DNA of 64,000 bases from Halomonas denitrificans. Lineage in GTDB: Bacteria; Pseudomonadota; Gammaproteobacteria; Xanthomonadales; Wenzhouxiangellaceae. The position numbers and the translations under genes were made by a program. The notes beneath the pieces are model-generated. The model searched no databases and was not told the origin of the DNA. It worked only from the letters and a program-made list of their open reading frames with translations. Every line of letters starts with the position of its first letter. The first letter of the stretch is position 1. The DNA lies in assembly GCA_019800895.1 (NCBI GenBank), contig JAHVKF010000001.1:496001-560000 (forward strand). Direction: 5' to 3'. Below, piece by piece: positions 18,862 to 27,121 of the stretch.

Positions 18862-18892
18862 TCGGGGCTTCGGTCGGGCTCTTCGCCAACTT

Positions 18893-19213
18893 CCTTTAGA
18901 GGATGGACGCAAAGGCGCGAAGGGGCAAAGAACGCAAGGGTCGACTTCGAGAAAACCTCAAAGCAAAGACAACTGCGTTTTCTCGCAGAGACGCAGAGCC
19001 GCAGAGGAAAAACAGAAGGCTGATCTGATCAGAGCATCGGATGCCAACCCACTCCGGCCGAATCGCCTTGGTGCAATAACTTTTCTTTTGGTTTCTCTGC
19101 GTCTCCGCGTCTCTGCGAGAAAACGCCTTCCCGGTTCTCGCTTTTCACTTTGCTTGAACGGCTTCTCTTCGCGTTCTTTGCCCCTTCGCGCCTTTGCGTC
19201 CATCCTCTAAAGG
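18893..19213. mobile_element. MITE-like element 1, nested inverted repeats (321 bp)
   Basis: The ends are a perfect 43-bp inverted repeat: 18893-18935 (starting CCTTTAGAGGATGGACGC) pairs with 19171-19213. Inside, a second inverted pair built on TTTCTCGCAGAGACGC (about 18974-19009 and 19092-19126) frames a ~80-bp centre. No credible ORF. It fills most of the 385-bp gap between convergent rimK and the phosphotransferase gene. It is A/T-richer than its neighbours. Best read as a non-autonomous mobile repeat; no target duplication was identified. Confidence 0.75.
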
Positions 19214-19246
19214 ACCAAGGCACAACACCAGAACGAAGCCAACGCC

Positions 19247-20329
19247 CTAAGTCAGCCCCGACCGGCGAATGACGCGGCCGCAGCGCCAGAGAAGATAGTT
19301 GGCGACGAGCCAGAAGTTCCTGAACGCGGGGTTGCGGGTCTGTTTGTGGTGGTAGCGGTAGTAGATCTGCTGGACGATGACGGCCAGGCGGAACAGGCCA
19401 TAGACCTCGTAGAAGGCCCAGCGCTCCGGCGACAGGCCCATCTTCTCGCAGTAGTCGTCGACCACTTCGCGCCGGGTCATCATGCCCGGCAGGTGCGTCG
19501 GCTGGCGGCGGAACGCGCGGAAGACTCGGTCGTCGTCGGCCTGGACCCAGTAGGCCAGCGCGTTGCCCAGGTCCATCAGCGGATCGCCGAGCGTGGCCAT
19601 CTCCCAGTCGAGCACGCCGATGATCTTCAGCGGGTCCTGCGGATCCAGCACCAGGTTGTCGAAGCGGTAATCGCCGTGGATCAGCCGGATCGCGACCTCG
19701 TCCGGGCAGTGGCGATCCAGCCATTGCATGACCCTCTCGCCCTTCAGAACGTTCCAGGTGCGCGCCTTGCGAAAACGGCCCGACCAGCCGTCGATCTGGC
19801 GTCGGTTGTAGCCCGTGCCCTTGGCCAGCCTGTCCAGGCCGGCGGCCTCGATGTCGACCGAGTGCATCTCGATCAGCGTGTCGATCGCGTTCCGGCAAAG
19901 CCGCCGGGTGTCGTCTTCGCTGAGCGTGAGGCCCTTCGGCAGGTCGGCGCGCGGGATGATGCCTTCGAGCCGCTCCATGACGTAGAAGTCCGAGCCGATC
20001 ACGTCGTGGTCCTCGCAGGCCGCCAGCATCTCCGGCACCTTGGGGAAGACCGGCTTCAGCGCCTTCTGGATCCGGTACTCGCGCACCACGTCGTGCGCCG
20101 ATTTCGCCTTCGTCCCCGCCGGCGGCCGCCGCAGGATCAGGTCGCGGTTCGCGTAGCGCAGGCGGTACGTAAGATTCGACGCCCCCTTCGGAAACTGCTC
20201 GACTTGCGGAGCACCTTCCAACCCGTCGATCCGTTCCTTCAACCATCGATCCAGCGCAGCCTCGTCGAACCGGTCCTCCTCCCGCACCGCGCGCGGCTGG
20301 TCGATCACGCTTGCTTCCTTCGAACTCAT
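19247..20329 (-). CDS. APH-family phosphotransferase (ACAD10/11-like kinase domain)
   Basis: 360-residue kinase-like protein from ATG 20329 (GAGACGAGACC upstream). Phosphotransferase features are NLTYRLRYANRDLILRRPP, the catalytic LIHGDYRFDNLV and the metal-binding GVLDWEMATLGDP. It resembles the kinase half of the fused eukaryotic ACAD10/11, which phosphorylate 4-hydroxyacyl-CoAs so that the partner domain can process them. An acyl-CoA dehydrogenase gene lies just upstream on the same strand, in keeping with a split version; it is not an antibiotic-resistance enzyme by context. The frame stays open upstream into repeat element 2, which is not taken as coding. Confidence 0.85.
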   Translation of the reverse strand: MSSKEASVIDQPRAVREEDRFDEAALDRWLKERIDGLEGAPQVEQFPKGASNLTYRLRYANRDLILRRPPAGTKAKSAHDVVREYRIQKALKPVFPKVPEMLAACEDHDVIGSDFYVMERLEGIIPRADLPKGLTLSEDDTRRLCRNAIDTLIEMHSVDIEAAGLDRLAKGTGYNRRQIDGWSGRFRKARTWNVLKGERVMQWLDRHCPDEVAIRLIHGDYRFDNLVLDPQDPLKIIGVLDWEMATLGDPLMDLGNALAYWVQADDDRVFRAFRRQPTHLPGMMTRREVVDDYCEKMGLSPERWAFYEVYGLFRLAVIVQQIYYRYHHKQTRNPAFRNFWLVANYLLWRCGRVIRRSGLT

Positions 20330-20372
20330 CGGTCTCGTCTCATGTTTGGACTTGCTGACATCGTGGGATCGG

Positions 20373-20679
20373 CCTTCAGAGGATGAACGCAAAGGCGCGA
20401 AGGGGCAAAGGGCGCGAAGAGAGGTCGTTCAAGAAGGCAAAAATCGAAAAAGCACTTTCTCGCAGAGACGCGGAGACGCAGAGAAACCCGGAAAAATGAT
20501 TGAACCAATGCGATCCTGCCCGAGTGCCCTGGCATCCGCTGTTTCGAACAACACGGCATTTTTGCTTTTTCTCTGCGGCTCCGCGTCTCTGCGAGAAAAC
20601 GCTTTGCCCTTTGTTTCTTGCTCCAAGTCCTTCCTTGCGTCCTTTGCCCCTTCGCGCCTTTGCGTCAATCCTCTAAAGG
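20373..20679. mobile_element. MITE-like element 2, diverged copy (307 bp)
   Basis: Same plan as element 1: outer inverted repeats at 20373-~20416 and ~20636-20679 sharing GACGCAAAGGCGCGAAGGGG, with a few mismatches, and inner arms with TCTCGCAGAGACGCGGAG (about 20452-20487 and 20570-20605). It fills most of the 379-bp gap between the phosphotransferase start and the dehydrogenase stop, genes on the same strand that would otherwise form an operon. The central sequence differs from element 1, so the two are not recent duplicates. Confidence 0.72.
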
Positions 20680-20708
20680 AATCCGCCACTACCACCCGAT
20701 CGAAGCCG

Positions 20709-21917
20709 TCACCCGAGGTATTTCTTGAACTCGGCGCGGGCGACCTGCATGCGGTGGACTTCGTCGGGGCCGTCGGCGAGGCGCAGGGCGCGGGCGCCGG
20801 CGAAGGCGGCGGCCAGCGGGTAGTCGTTGCACATGCCCCCGCCGCCGTGCAGCTGGATCGAGAGATCGATCACGTCCTGGGCCATCTTCGGCACGGCGAC
20901 CTTGATCTGCGACACCTCGCTCATCGCGCCCCGGATTCCGTGCGTGTCCAGTGCCCAGGCGGCCTTCAGGACCAGCAGGCGAGCCTGTTCGATCGCGATC
21001 CTCGCGTCGGCGATGCGCTCGGCGTTGCCGCCGAGCTTCGCCAGCGGCCGGCCGAAGGCGGTGCGGCCGAGGGCCCGTCTGCAGGCCAGCTTCAGCGCAC
21101 GCTCGGCGAGACCGATCAGGCGCATGCAGTGGTGGATGCGGCCCGGACCGAGGCGGCCCTGGGCGATCTCGAAGCCGCGACCGGGGCCGGCGATGATGTT
21201 CGAGGCCGGCAGGCGCACGTCCGTGAAGCTGACTTCGCCGTGACCGTAGGGCGCATCGTCGAAGCCCATCGCGTGGAGCATCCGCTCGATCTTCACGCCC
21301 GGCGCGTCGGTCGGGCACAGCACCATGGAATGGCGGCGGTGGCGATCGGCGTCCGGGTCCGTCAGCCCCATGAAGATCACGACGCGGCAGTGCGGATGAC
21401 CGATGCCGGTCGACCACCACTTGCGTCCGTCGAGTACGACCTGGTCGCCCTCGAGGCGTGCCGTGGCCTCCATGTTGGTCGCGTCCGAAGAGGCCACGTC
21501 GGGCTCGGTCATGCAGAACGCGGACCGGATCTCGCCGGCGAGCAGCGGCTCCAGCCACTGTGCCTTCTGGTCGTCGGACCCGTAGTGGTACAGCACTTCC
21601 ATGTTGCCGGTATCGGGCGCGTTGCAGTTGAAGACCTCGGGCGCCAGCAACGATCGTCCCATGCGCTCGGCGAGCGGCGCGTAGTCGAGGTTCGACAGGC
21701 CGGCGCCCAGCTCGCGGTCGGGCAGGAACAGGTTCCAAAGGCCCTCGCCGCGCGCTTCCGCCTTCAGTTCGCGAACCGCTCGTGGTTCCTGCCAGCGCTC
21801 GTCGTCCGATCGGACGCGACCGAACAGTTCGGCCTCGAGCGGCAGAACGCGCTGCTCGACGAAGGCCTCGATGCGATGCGCCAGATCGTTCGATCGATCC
21901 GAGGGCGTGAAATCCAT
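20709..21917 (-). CDS. Acyl-CoA dehydrogenase family protein (ACAD10/11-like)
   Basis: 402-residue FAD enzyme. Recognisable parts are the N-terminal helical domain, FCMTEPDVASSDATNMEATA and KWWSTGIGHPHCRVVIFMG of the middle beta domain, and a C-terminal domain with GRTAFGRPLAKLGGN and QLHGGGGMCNDYPLA. It would dehydrogenate or dehydrate an acyl-CoA; the adjacent phosphotransferase suggests a 4-phosphoacyl-CoA route by analogy with ACAD10/11. ATG 21917 has GGGAGACAGG upstream; the frame remains open beyond but overlaps the PCuAC gene. Divergent from the PCuAC gene. Confidence 0.9.
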   Translation of the reverse strand: MDFTPSDRSNDLAHRIEAFVEQRVLPLEAELFGRVRSDDERWQEPRAVRELKAEARGEGLWNLFLPDRELGAGLSNLDYAPLAERMGRSLLAPEVFNCNAPDTGNMEVLYHYGSDDQKAQWLEPLLAGEIRSAFCMTEPDVASSDATNMEATARLEGDQVVLDGRKWWSTGIGHPHCRVVIFMGLTDPDADRHRRHSMVLCPTDAPGVKIERMLHAMGFDDAPYGHGEVSFTDVRLPASNIIAGPGRGFEIAQGRLGPGRIHHCMRLIGLAERALKLACRRALGRTAFGRPLAKLGGNAERIADARIAIEQARLLVLKAAWALDTHGIRGAMSEVSQIKVAVPKMAQDVIDLSIQLHGGGGMCNDYPLAAAFAGARALRLADGPDEVHRMQVARAEFKKYLG

Positions 21918-21949
21918 GCCTGTCTCCCGGTGCGCGCACGCCGGCGCGA

Positions 21950-21955
21950 TAGAAT
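21950..21955 (+). promoter_or_regulatory. Putative -10 box (TAGAAT) of the PCuAC gene
   Basis: TAGAAT on the plus strand 43 bp before the PCuAC start, in the gap shared with the divergent dehydrogenase. The same hexamer precedes zur and map. Confidence 0.4.
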
Positions 21956-21998
21956 GGAGGGACGAAATCGACGATTCGTTCCTGCCCGGAGGATCGAG

Positions 21999-22496
21999 AT
22001 GATGACCGAGATGCTCCGCTCTTCGATCGCGACCCTGCTGCTCCTGATGGTACTCGATGCCTCCGCCGCCGACGGGCTGCGGGCGCTGGACCCCTGGATT
22101 CCCGCGGCACCGCCCGGCGCGCCCATGCTGGCCGGTTACATGACCCTGCTCAACGACGGCGACGAGGCCGTCCGGATCGCTTCGGCCCGCGCCGAGGGGT
22201 TCCGGCGCGTCGAGCTCCATCGCTCGTTCCACGAAGACGGCATGGCCCGGATGCGGCGCGTGGACGGGCTGGTGATCGAGCCCGGCGAGGCAATCACGCT
22301 GGAGCGTGGCGGCCTGCATCTGATGCTGATGCAGCCCGTCCGGTCGCCGCCGCCCGGACATTCGGTCCGGATCGAGTTTCTCGACACGCGAAATCGGGTC
22401 GTTCTCGAGGTCGATGCCGAGGTCATCCGGCGCCGGGATCGCGGTCGGCACGGGCCCGGGGATCATCCCCGAGCGCGAAGACGCGGTCCGGACTGA
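21999..22496 (+). CDS. PCuAC-family periplasmic copper chaperone
   Basis: 165-residue protein with a strong GGAGGATCGAG ribosome-binding site before tandem ATGs. A signal peptide (SSIATLLLLMVLDASAADG) leads into the PCu(A)C domain: DPWIPAAPPGAPMLAGYMTL, then copper ligands in VELHRSFHEDGMARMR and GGLHLMLM (the H-X10-M-X21-H-X-M pattern). Relatives deliver Cu(I) to the CuA site of cytochrome oxidase. The Arg-rich last ~20 residues are unusual and lie in a 74-bp antisense overlap with the convergent pdeM gene. Confidence 0.9.
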   Translation: MMTEMLRSSIATLLLLMVLDASAADGLRALDPWIPAAPPGAPMLAGYMTLLNDGDEAVRIASARAEGFRRVELHRSFHEDGMARMRRVDGLVIEPGEAITLERGGLHLMLMQPVRSPPPGHSVRIEFLDTRNRVVLEVDAEVIRRRDRGRHGPGDHPRARRRGPD

Positions 22497-23106
22497 CCGG
22501 AAAGAACGTCCAGCCCTCGCGCTCCAGCCCTTCCCCGCCCCCGGTGAACCGCCCGAAGGCCGGCAGGATCAGGTGTTCGTTCTTGCGGGCGAAGGCCGGC
22601 AGCCGCAGCCGATCACCGCGTCGGCCGAGCCGCACCACCGGATGGACATGGCCCGACAGCCCCGGCGGCGGAGCCTCCGTGCGCACCTCGTGCAACAGCT
22701 CGAGCCCGTCCAGACACCTGCCGTCGGCCCAGCTCGTCATCCGCCAAGGATCCAGCCACGGCGCCAGGCCCCGGTCGTGGTTGCCGGCGACCAGCACCAG
22801 GTCCAGCGAAGCGTGTCGCGCCCGCCATCGGGCGATCGCATGCGGCCAGGCATCGTCCGCAGCGGGGGCGGCGTGGACCCAGTCGCCGAGGACCACCAGC
22901 CGCTCGGCACCGGTCGCCTCGAGCACGGCGTCCAACGCGGCCAGTTCGGCATCGAGCACCGCCCCGGGGATCGCCACGCCGGCGCGTCGGAACACCTGAT
23001 CCTTGCCGAGGTGCACATCGGCGACCAGTGCGGTCCGCCGAGCCGGCCACCACAGCGACCGGTCCGGCCGCATCTCCAGTCGATTGCCCGCCAGCTCGAC
23101 GATCAT
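22423..23106 (-). CDS. pdeM: PdeM, ligase-associated metallophosphoesterase nuclease
   Basis: 227-residue calcineurin-like phosphoesterase. Metal-binding motifs run in order: ADVHLGKDQ, VVLGDWVHA, LVAGNHDRG and GHVHPVV. This is the MPE/PdeM component of the Lhr-Core repair cluster; the Pseudomonas putida homologue was shown to be a manganese-dependent DNA endonuclease. Last gene of the four-gene operon; its ATG overlaps the helicase stop (ATGA). The 3' end runs 74 bp into the convergent PCuAC gene. Confidence 0.92.
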   Translation of the reverse strand: MIVELAGNRLEMRPDRSLWWPARRTALVADVHLGKDQVFRRAGVAIPGAVLDAELAALDAVLEATGAERLVVLGDWVHAAPAADDAWPHAIARWRARHASLDLVLVAGNHDRGLAPWLDPWRMTSWADGRCLDGLELLHEVRTEAPPPGLSGHVHPVVRLGRRGDRLRLPAFARKNEHLILPAFGRFTGGGEGLEREGWTFFPVSPDRVFALGDDPRARADRDPGAG

Positions 23107-25535
23107 GCAGCGGACGGGGCGTTCTTTTCCAATCGCCCGAGCATGCGCTCGACACGGGCCTGCCAGTCCTCGCTGGACAGGTGGGCGCGCAGGCGGTCGG
23201 CCCAGAGCGGAAACGCCAGCGGCGTGAGGCGGTCCGGAGCGGTCATCGCCAGCACCTGGTCCTGGCTGCGTTCCAGCACGCGGCGGATCCGCCGCACCTC
23301 GAGCTGCGCTTCGAGCACCTCGCGCCGCGCCTGGTCGAGCAGCAGGTTCCCGGCGTCGTGTTCTGACAACACGTCGAAGATCAATCCGCTGGACGCCTGG
23401 AGCTGGCGCACCGCCTTGCCCTTGCCCGGATAACCCTGCTGGACCAGGCCCGCGATCCGGGCGATGTCGCGGAACCGGTACTTCGCAAGATTGGCCGCAT
23501 CCATGCTCTCGACGATATCGCGATCGAGGCCGTCGGGGTCGAGCAGTGCGCGCCAGTCGCGTTCGTCCAGCGCGACGGGATCGCCGCTGAGCAGCTCGAA
23601 GCCGTAGTCGTTGACGGTGATCGAAAAGGTCACGGGCCGCTCGCGAGCGATTCGCCACGCCATGAGCGCGGCCAGGCCCTCGTGGGCCAGGCGGCCGGCG
23701 AAGGGGAACACGAACCAGTGGTGCCCCTCCCGGCTGGTCACCCGTTCCAGGACCAGGCGATCACGGGCGGGCAAGGCCGAGACCCCGCGTTGCAGCGCCA
23801 GGAGAGGTGCGGCGGCGCGCGCTTCCACCGAGGCCGGCAGGCGGTCGGCGGCGAACCGCTCGAAGAGCTCCAGCAGTCCGTCTGCGAGCAGCGTCGAGAG
23901 CGGCAGCCGTCCACCCTGCCACGCAGGCACCTGGGCCTTTCGGGTGTTCGCCGCACGCACGTAGGCGACCATGTCGTGGATCCGGACCAGCTCCAGGACC
24001 CGGCCGGCGAACACGAAGCGCTCGCCGGGACGAAGCCGGGCCAGGAAGCGCTCCTCCACCGTGCCCAGCGAGCCGCCCTTCTGGAACTGCACCCTCAGCG
24101 CTCCGTCGGCGGTGATCGTGCCGATGTTCAGGCGATGCAGCATCGCGATCCGCCGGTTCGGCACCTTGAGCAGGCCGCGGTCCTCGACCACGCGCTGGAA
24201 CGCCGGGTAGGCGCGGAGCGCCGGGCCGCCCCGGATCACGAAGTCCAGCACCCACTGCCACTGGCACCGATCGAGGCCGGCGAACGCGTGGGTGGTCCGG
24301 ACCTCGTCGAACAGGGCATCGGAGACCACGCCGCCGCCGAGCGCGGCGGTCACCACGTGCTGGGCAAGCACGTCGAGCGCCAGCGTCAGCGGGGACCTGG
24401 GCTCGACGCGTCCGCTGCCGAGCCGCTCGCGCAGAGCGGCCAGCTCGGCGATTTCCAGCGCGTGGGTCGGAACGCAGACGATCCGGGCCGTGCCGCCGGG
24501 CCGGTGGCCGGATCGACCGGCGCGCTGGATCAGGCGGGCCACGCCTTTCGGACTGCCCACCTGCATCACCTGGTCGACCGGCGAGAAGTCGACGCCCAGG
24601 TCGAGGCTGGCGGTCGCGACCACGCACTTGAGCGAGCCATCGGCCAGGCCCTGCTCCGCGCGTTCACGCAGGTCCCGAGCAATCGACCCGTGGTGCAGCG
24701 CGACCCGGTCCGGCCACTCGCAGACCGCCTGGATCGCGTTGAACCAGATCTCGGCCTGGGAGCGGGTATTGGTGAACAGCAGGGTCGTCTCGGCCGCGGC
24801 GATCCGCTCGATGACCGCCTTCAGCTGCCGGATGCCGACCCGGCCGGCCCAGGGGAAGCGGTCGACGGAGGCGGGCAGCAGCGATTCGAGCTCGACCGGG
24901 CGATCGAGGTCGCCGGCGACGATCGCGGGTGTCTCGTTCACGCCGACCAGCGCCGCGGCGGCCTCGTCGACGTTGCCCAGGGTCGCCGAAAGCCCCCAAG
25001 TCCGCAGGCCCGGGTTCCAGCCCCGGAGCCGAGCCAGTGCGAGCTGCAGCAGCACGCCGCGCTTGGAATCCACCAGGTCGTGCCACTCGTCGACGAACAC
25101 CGCGCGCAGGTGCTTCATGCGGGCCGGCGCGTCGGCATAGCTCAGCATCACCGCCAGGCTTTCCGGCGTGGTCACCAGCGCCGGCGGCGGCCGATCCATC
25201 AGCTTCTTCTTGCGATAGGCCGAGGTATCGCCCGTACGAAGCGCCACGGCGTCATCGACGCCGGCGTGCCGCAGCGGACGCTCGAGAGCCCTTGCGGTAT
25301 CGGCGGCCAGCGCCCGGAGCGGCGTGATCCACAGGTACTGCAGGCCCGTGCCCGGCTCCCGGACCAGCTCGCGCACCACCCCGCCCCAGGCGGCCAGCGT
25401 CTTCCCGCTTCCCGTCGGCGCGTGGATCAGGCCGCTCCTGCCCCGGGAAAACGCCTCCCAGGCCTGGCGCTGGAAGGCCTGCACCTGCTGGCCCTGCCCG
25501 ACCAGATAGGCGTCAACCGGGCAGCAGTCGCTCAA
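23103..25535 (-). CDS. Lhr-Core DEXH-box DNA helicase (ligase-associated)
   Basis: About 810-residue superfamily 2 helicase: Q-like motif (VQAFQRQAWEAF), Walker A HAPTGSGKT, DEWH box (FVDEWHDLV), SATLGN, and motif VI QRAGRSGHRPGG, followed by winged-helix and Lhr-type C-terminal domains. It matches the length of bacterial Lhr-Core, an ATP-dependent 3'-5' helicase. No ATG or GTG is available near the right place; TTG 25535, overlapping the ligase gene by 23 bases, is the best start. The frame is open far upstream inside the ligase gene, which is not coding in this frame. Confidence 0.92.
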   Translation of the reverse strand: MSDCCPVDAYLVGQGQQVQAFQRQAWEAFSRGRSGLIHAPTGSGKTLAAWGGVVRELVREPGTGLQYLWITPLRALAADTARALERPLRHAGVDDAVALRTGDTSAYRKKKLMDRPPPALVTTPESLAVMLSYADAPARMKHLRAVFVDEWHDLVDSKRGVLLQLALARLRGWNPGLRTWGLSATLGNVDEAAAALVGVNETPAIVAGDLDRPVELESLLPASVDRFPWAGRVGIRQLKAVIERIAAAETTLLFTNTRSQAEIWFNAIQAVCEWPDRVALHHGSIARDLRERAEQGLADGSLKCVVATASLDLGVDFSPVDQVMQVGSPKGVARLIQRAGRSGHRPGGTARIVCVPTHALEIAELAALRERLGSGRVEPRSPLTLALDVLAQHVVTAALGGGVVSDALFDEVRTTHAFAGLDRCQWQWVLDFVIRGGPALRAYPAFQRVVEDRGLLKVPNRRIAMLHRLNIGTITADGALRVQFQKGGSLGTVEERFLARLRPGERFVFAGRVLELVRIHDMVAYVRAANTRKAQVPAWQGGRLPLSTLLADGLLELFERFAADRLPASVEARAAAPLLALQRGVSALPARDRLVLERVTSREGHHWFVFPFAGRLAHEGLAALMAWRIARERPVTFSITVNDYGFELLSGDPVALDERDWRALLDPDGLDRDIVESMDAANLAKYRFRDIARIAGLVQQGYPGKGKAVRQLQASSGLIFDVLSEHDAGNLLLDQARREVLEAQLEVRRIRRVLERSQDQVLAMTAPDRLTPLAFPLWADRLRAHLSSEDWQARVERMLGRLEKNAPSAA

Positions 25536-27111
25536 GGTCTTCGAGCCGGTCGGCGCCGGCGATGTCGAGGTCGCGTCGCCAGCGGTGGATGCGCGGGAAG
25601 CGGAGCGCCAGGCCCGATTTGTGTCGGCTGGAGCGGGCGATGCCTTCGAAGGCGAGTTCGAACACGTGCTTCGCCTGGACCGAGCGCACCGGTCCGAAGC
25701 GCTCCCGCGTGTTCCTGCGGATCCAGCGGTCCAGTTCTTCGATCTCCTTGTCGGTAAGGCCGGAATAGGCCTTGGCAACCGGGACCAGACCGTCCGGCCC
25801 GTGCACCGCGAAGGTGTAGTCGGTGAACAGGTTGGAACGGCGACCGTGACCCGGCTGCGCGTACAGCAGAACACCGTCGAAGGTGTACGGTTCGACCTTC
25901 CACTTCCACCAATCGCCGCGCCGACGTCCGACCCGGTAGGGCGAATCGGCGCGCTTGAGCATCAACCCTTCGACCCCGCGCTCCCGGCTCGATGCCCGTA
26001 GCTCCGGCAGCTCCGACCAGTCGTCGAAGCCCACGGGCACAGGACACCGAATCCCGGACTCCAGGCCCTCGACGAGCGCTCGCAGCCGGGCGAGTCGTTC
26101 GATCAGCGGAGCGTCGCGAAGGTCTTCGCCTCCGGCTTCGAGCAGATCGAAGGCCAGCAGCGTGCACGGGGCCTTCGCCAGCGTCTTCGGCCCGGGCTTC
26201 TTCCGGCCGATCCGTGTCTGCAGCACCGCGAAGGGAAGCGGCGCGTCCGCGTCGTCGTCCCAGGCCATGATCTCCCCGTCGAGCACGGTGCCGTCGGGAA
26301 GGTCCGCAGCAATCGACTCGATCTCCGGGAAGCGGCCGTTCAGCAACTCCTCGCCGCGCGACCACAGGAAGTGCTCGGACTGTCGCTTGATCAGCTGGGC
26401 GCGTATGCCGTCCCATTTCCATTCGGCGTGCCAGTCCACCGCATCGCCGAGCGACTCCGGCGCCTCCTCCAGCGGCGAGGCGAGGAAGAACGGATAGGGG
26501 GTTGCCGGGGCCGGTCCGTCGGCCTCCTCCCCGGCGATCAGCGCGTCGAAGTTCTCCGCCGTGGGCTGCCACTGACCCATCAGGCGGTGCGCGATCAATC
26601 CCGGCTCGACCTCCGCCACCTCGGCCAGGGCGCGGGTGACCAGACGTTTCGACACGCCCACCCGCAATGCGCCGGTGATCAGCTTGTTGAACAGGAAGCG
26701 CGCAGTCTCGGGCAGCGTGTCCCACCGGGCAACGACGGATCGCTTGCGGTCCTCGTCCTCCATATCGCCGAGCGGGCGGATCACTTCCTCGACCACGACG
26801 TGCAGGGGCGGCAGATCGGCACGGCCTGCGTCCGGCTCGGGCGTCAGCAGCGTCATGGTCTCGGCGAGGTCGCCGACGTGCTCGTAGCTCTCCTCGACCA
26901 GCCACAGAGGAAGCCCGGCCCGTTCGGCGGTCCACTCGCGCAGCTCGCGCGTGTTGACCAGCCGCTTCAGGCGCTGACCGGTGAGGAAGTACACCGCCCA
27001 GGCCGCGTCGCGCGGCGCCGCGTCCTGGAAATAGGCCTTCAGCGCCGCGACCTTGGCGTTGGTCGCCGTCGTGCCGTCGAGCGCGGTGTACAGTTCGACG
27101 AATCGCTTCAT
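25513..27111 (-). CDS. ATP-dependent DNA ligase (Lhr-Core cluster)
   Basis: 532-residue ATP-dependent ligase. The N-terminal DNA-binding domain is followed by the nucleotidyltransferase with adenylated lysine in EWKWDGIRAQL, then LDGEIMAWD, EGLMLKRADSPY and motif V WWKWKVEPYTFD, and the OB-fold domain (HVFELAFEGIA, GLALRFPRI). It seals nicks and here is one of four repair-cluster products. It begins 10 bp after the exonuclease stop and overlaps the helicase start. It is separate from the replicative NAD-dependent LigA, which is not in the window. Confidence 0.95.
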   Translation of the reverse strand: MKRFVELYTALDGTTATNAKVAALKAYFQDAAPRDAAWAVYFLTGQRLKRLVNTRELREWTAERAGLPLWLVEESYEHVGDLAETMTLLTPEPDAGRADLPPLHVVVEEVIRPLGDMEDEDRKRSVVARWDTLPETARFLFNKLITGALRVGVSKRLVTRALAEVAEVEPGLIAHRLMGQWQPTAENFDALIAGEEADGPAPATPYPFFLASPLEEAPESLGDAVDWHAEWKWDGIRAQLIKRQSEHFLWSRGEELLNGRFPEIESIAADLPDGTVLDGEIMAWDDDADAPLPFAVLQTRIGRKKPGPKTLAKAPCTLLAFDLLEAGGEDLRDAPLIERLARLRALVEGLESGIRCPVPVGFDDWSELPELRASSRERGVEGLMLKRADSPYRVGRRRGDWWKWKVEPYTFDGVLLYAQPGHGRRSNLFTDYTFAVHGPDGLVPVAKAYSGLTDKEIEELDRWIRRNTRERFGPVRSVQAKHVFELAFEGIARSSRHKSGLALRFPRIHRWRRDLDIAGADRLEDLERLLPG

Positions 27112-27121
27112 GCCCGGGGTC

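Noticed and set aside
18958-19203. Small open frames within repeat element 1
   Set aside because: They are made of the repeat itself read in one frame and contain no family features.
19247-20329. Antibiotic-resistance aminoglycoside phosphotransferase
   Set aside because: Fold motifs are shared, but the sequence and the neighbouring acyl-CoA dehydrogenase fit the ACAD10/11-like group better.
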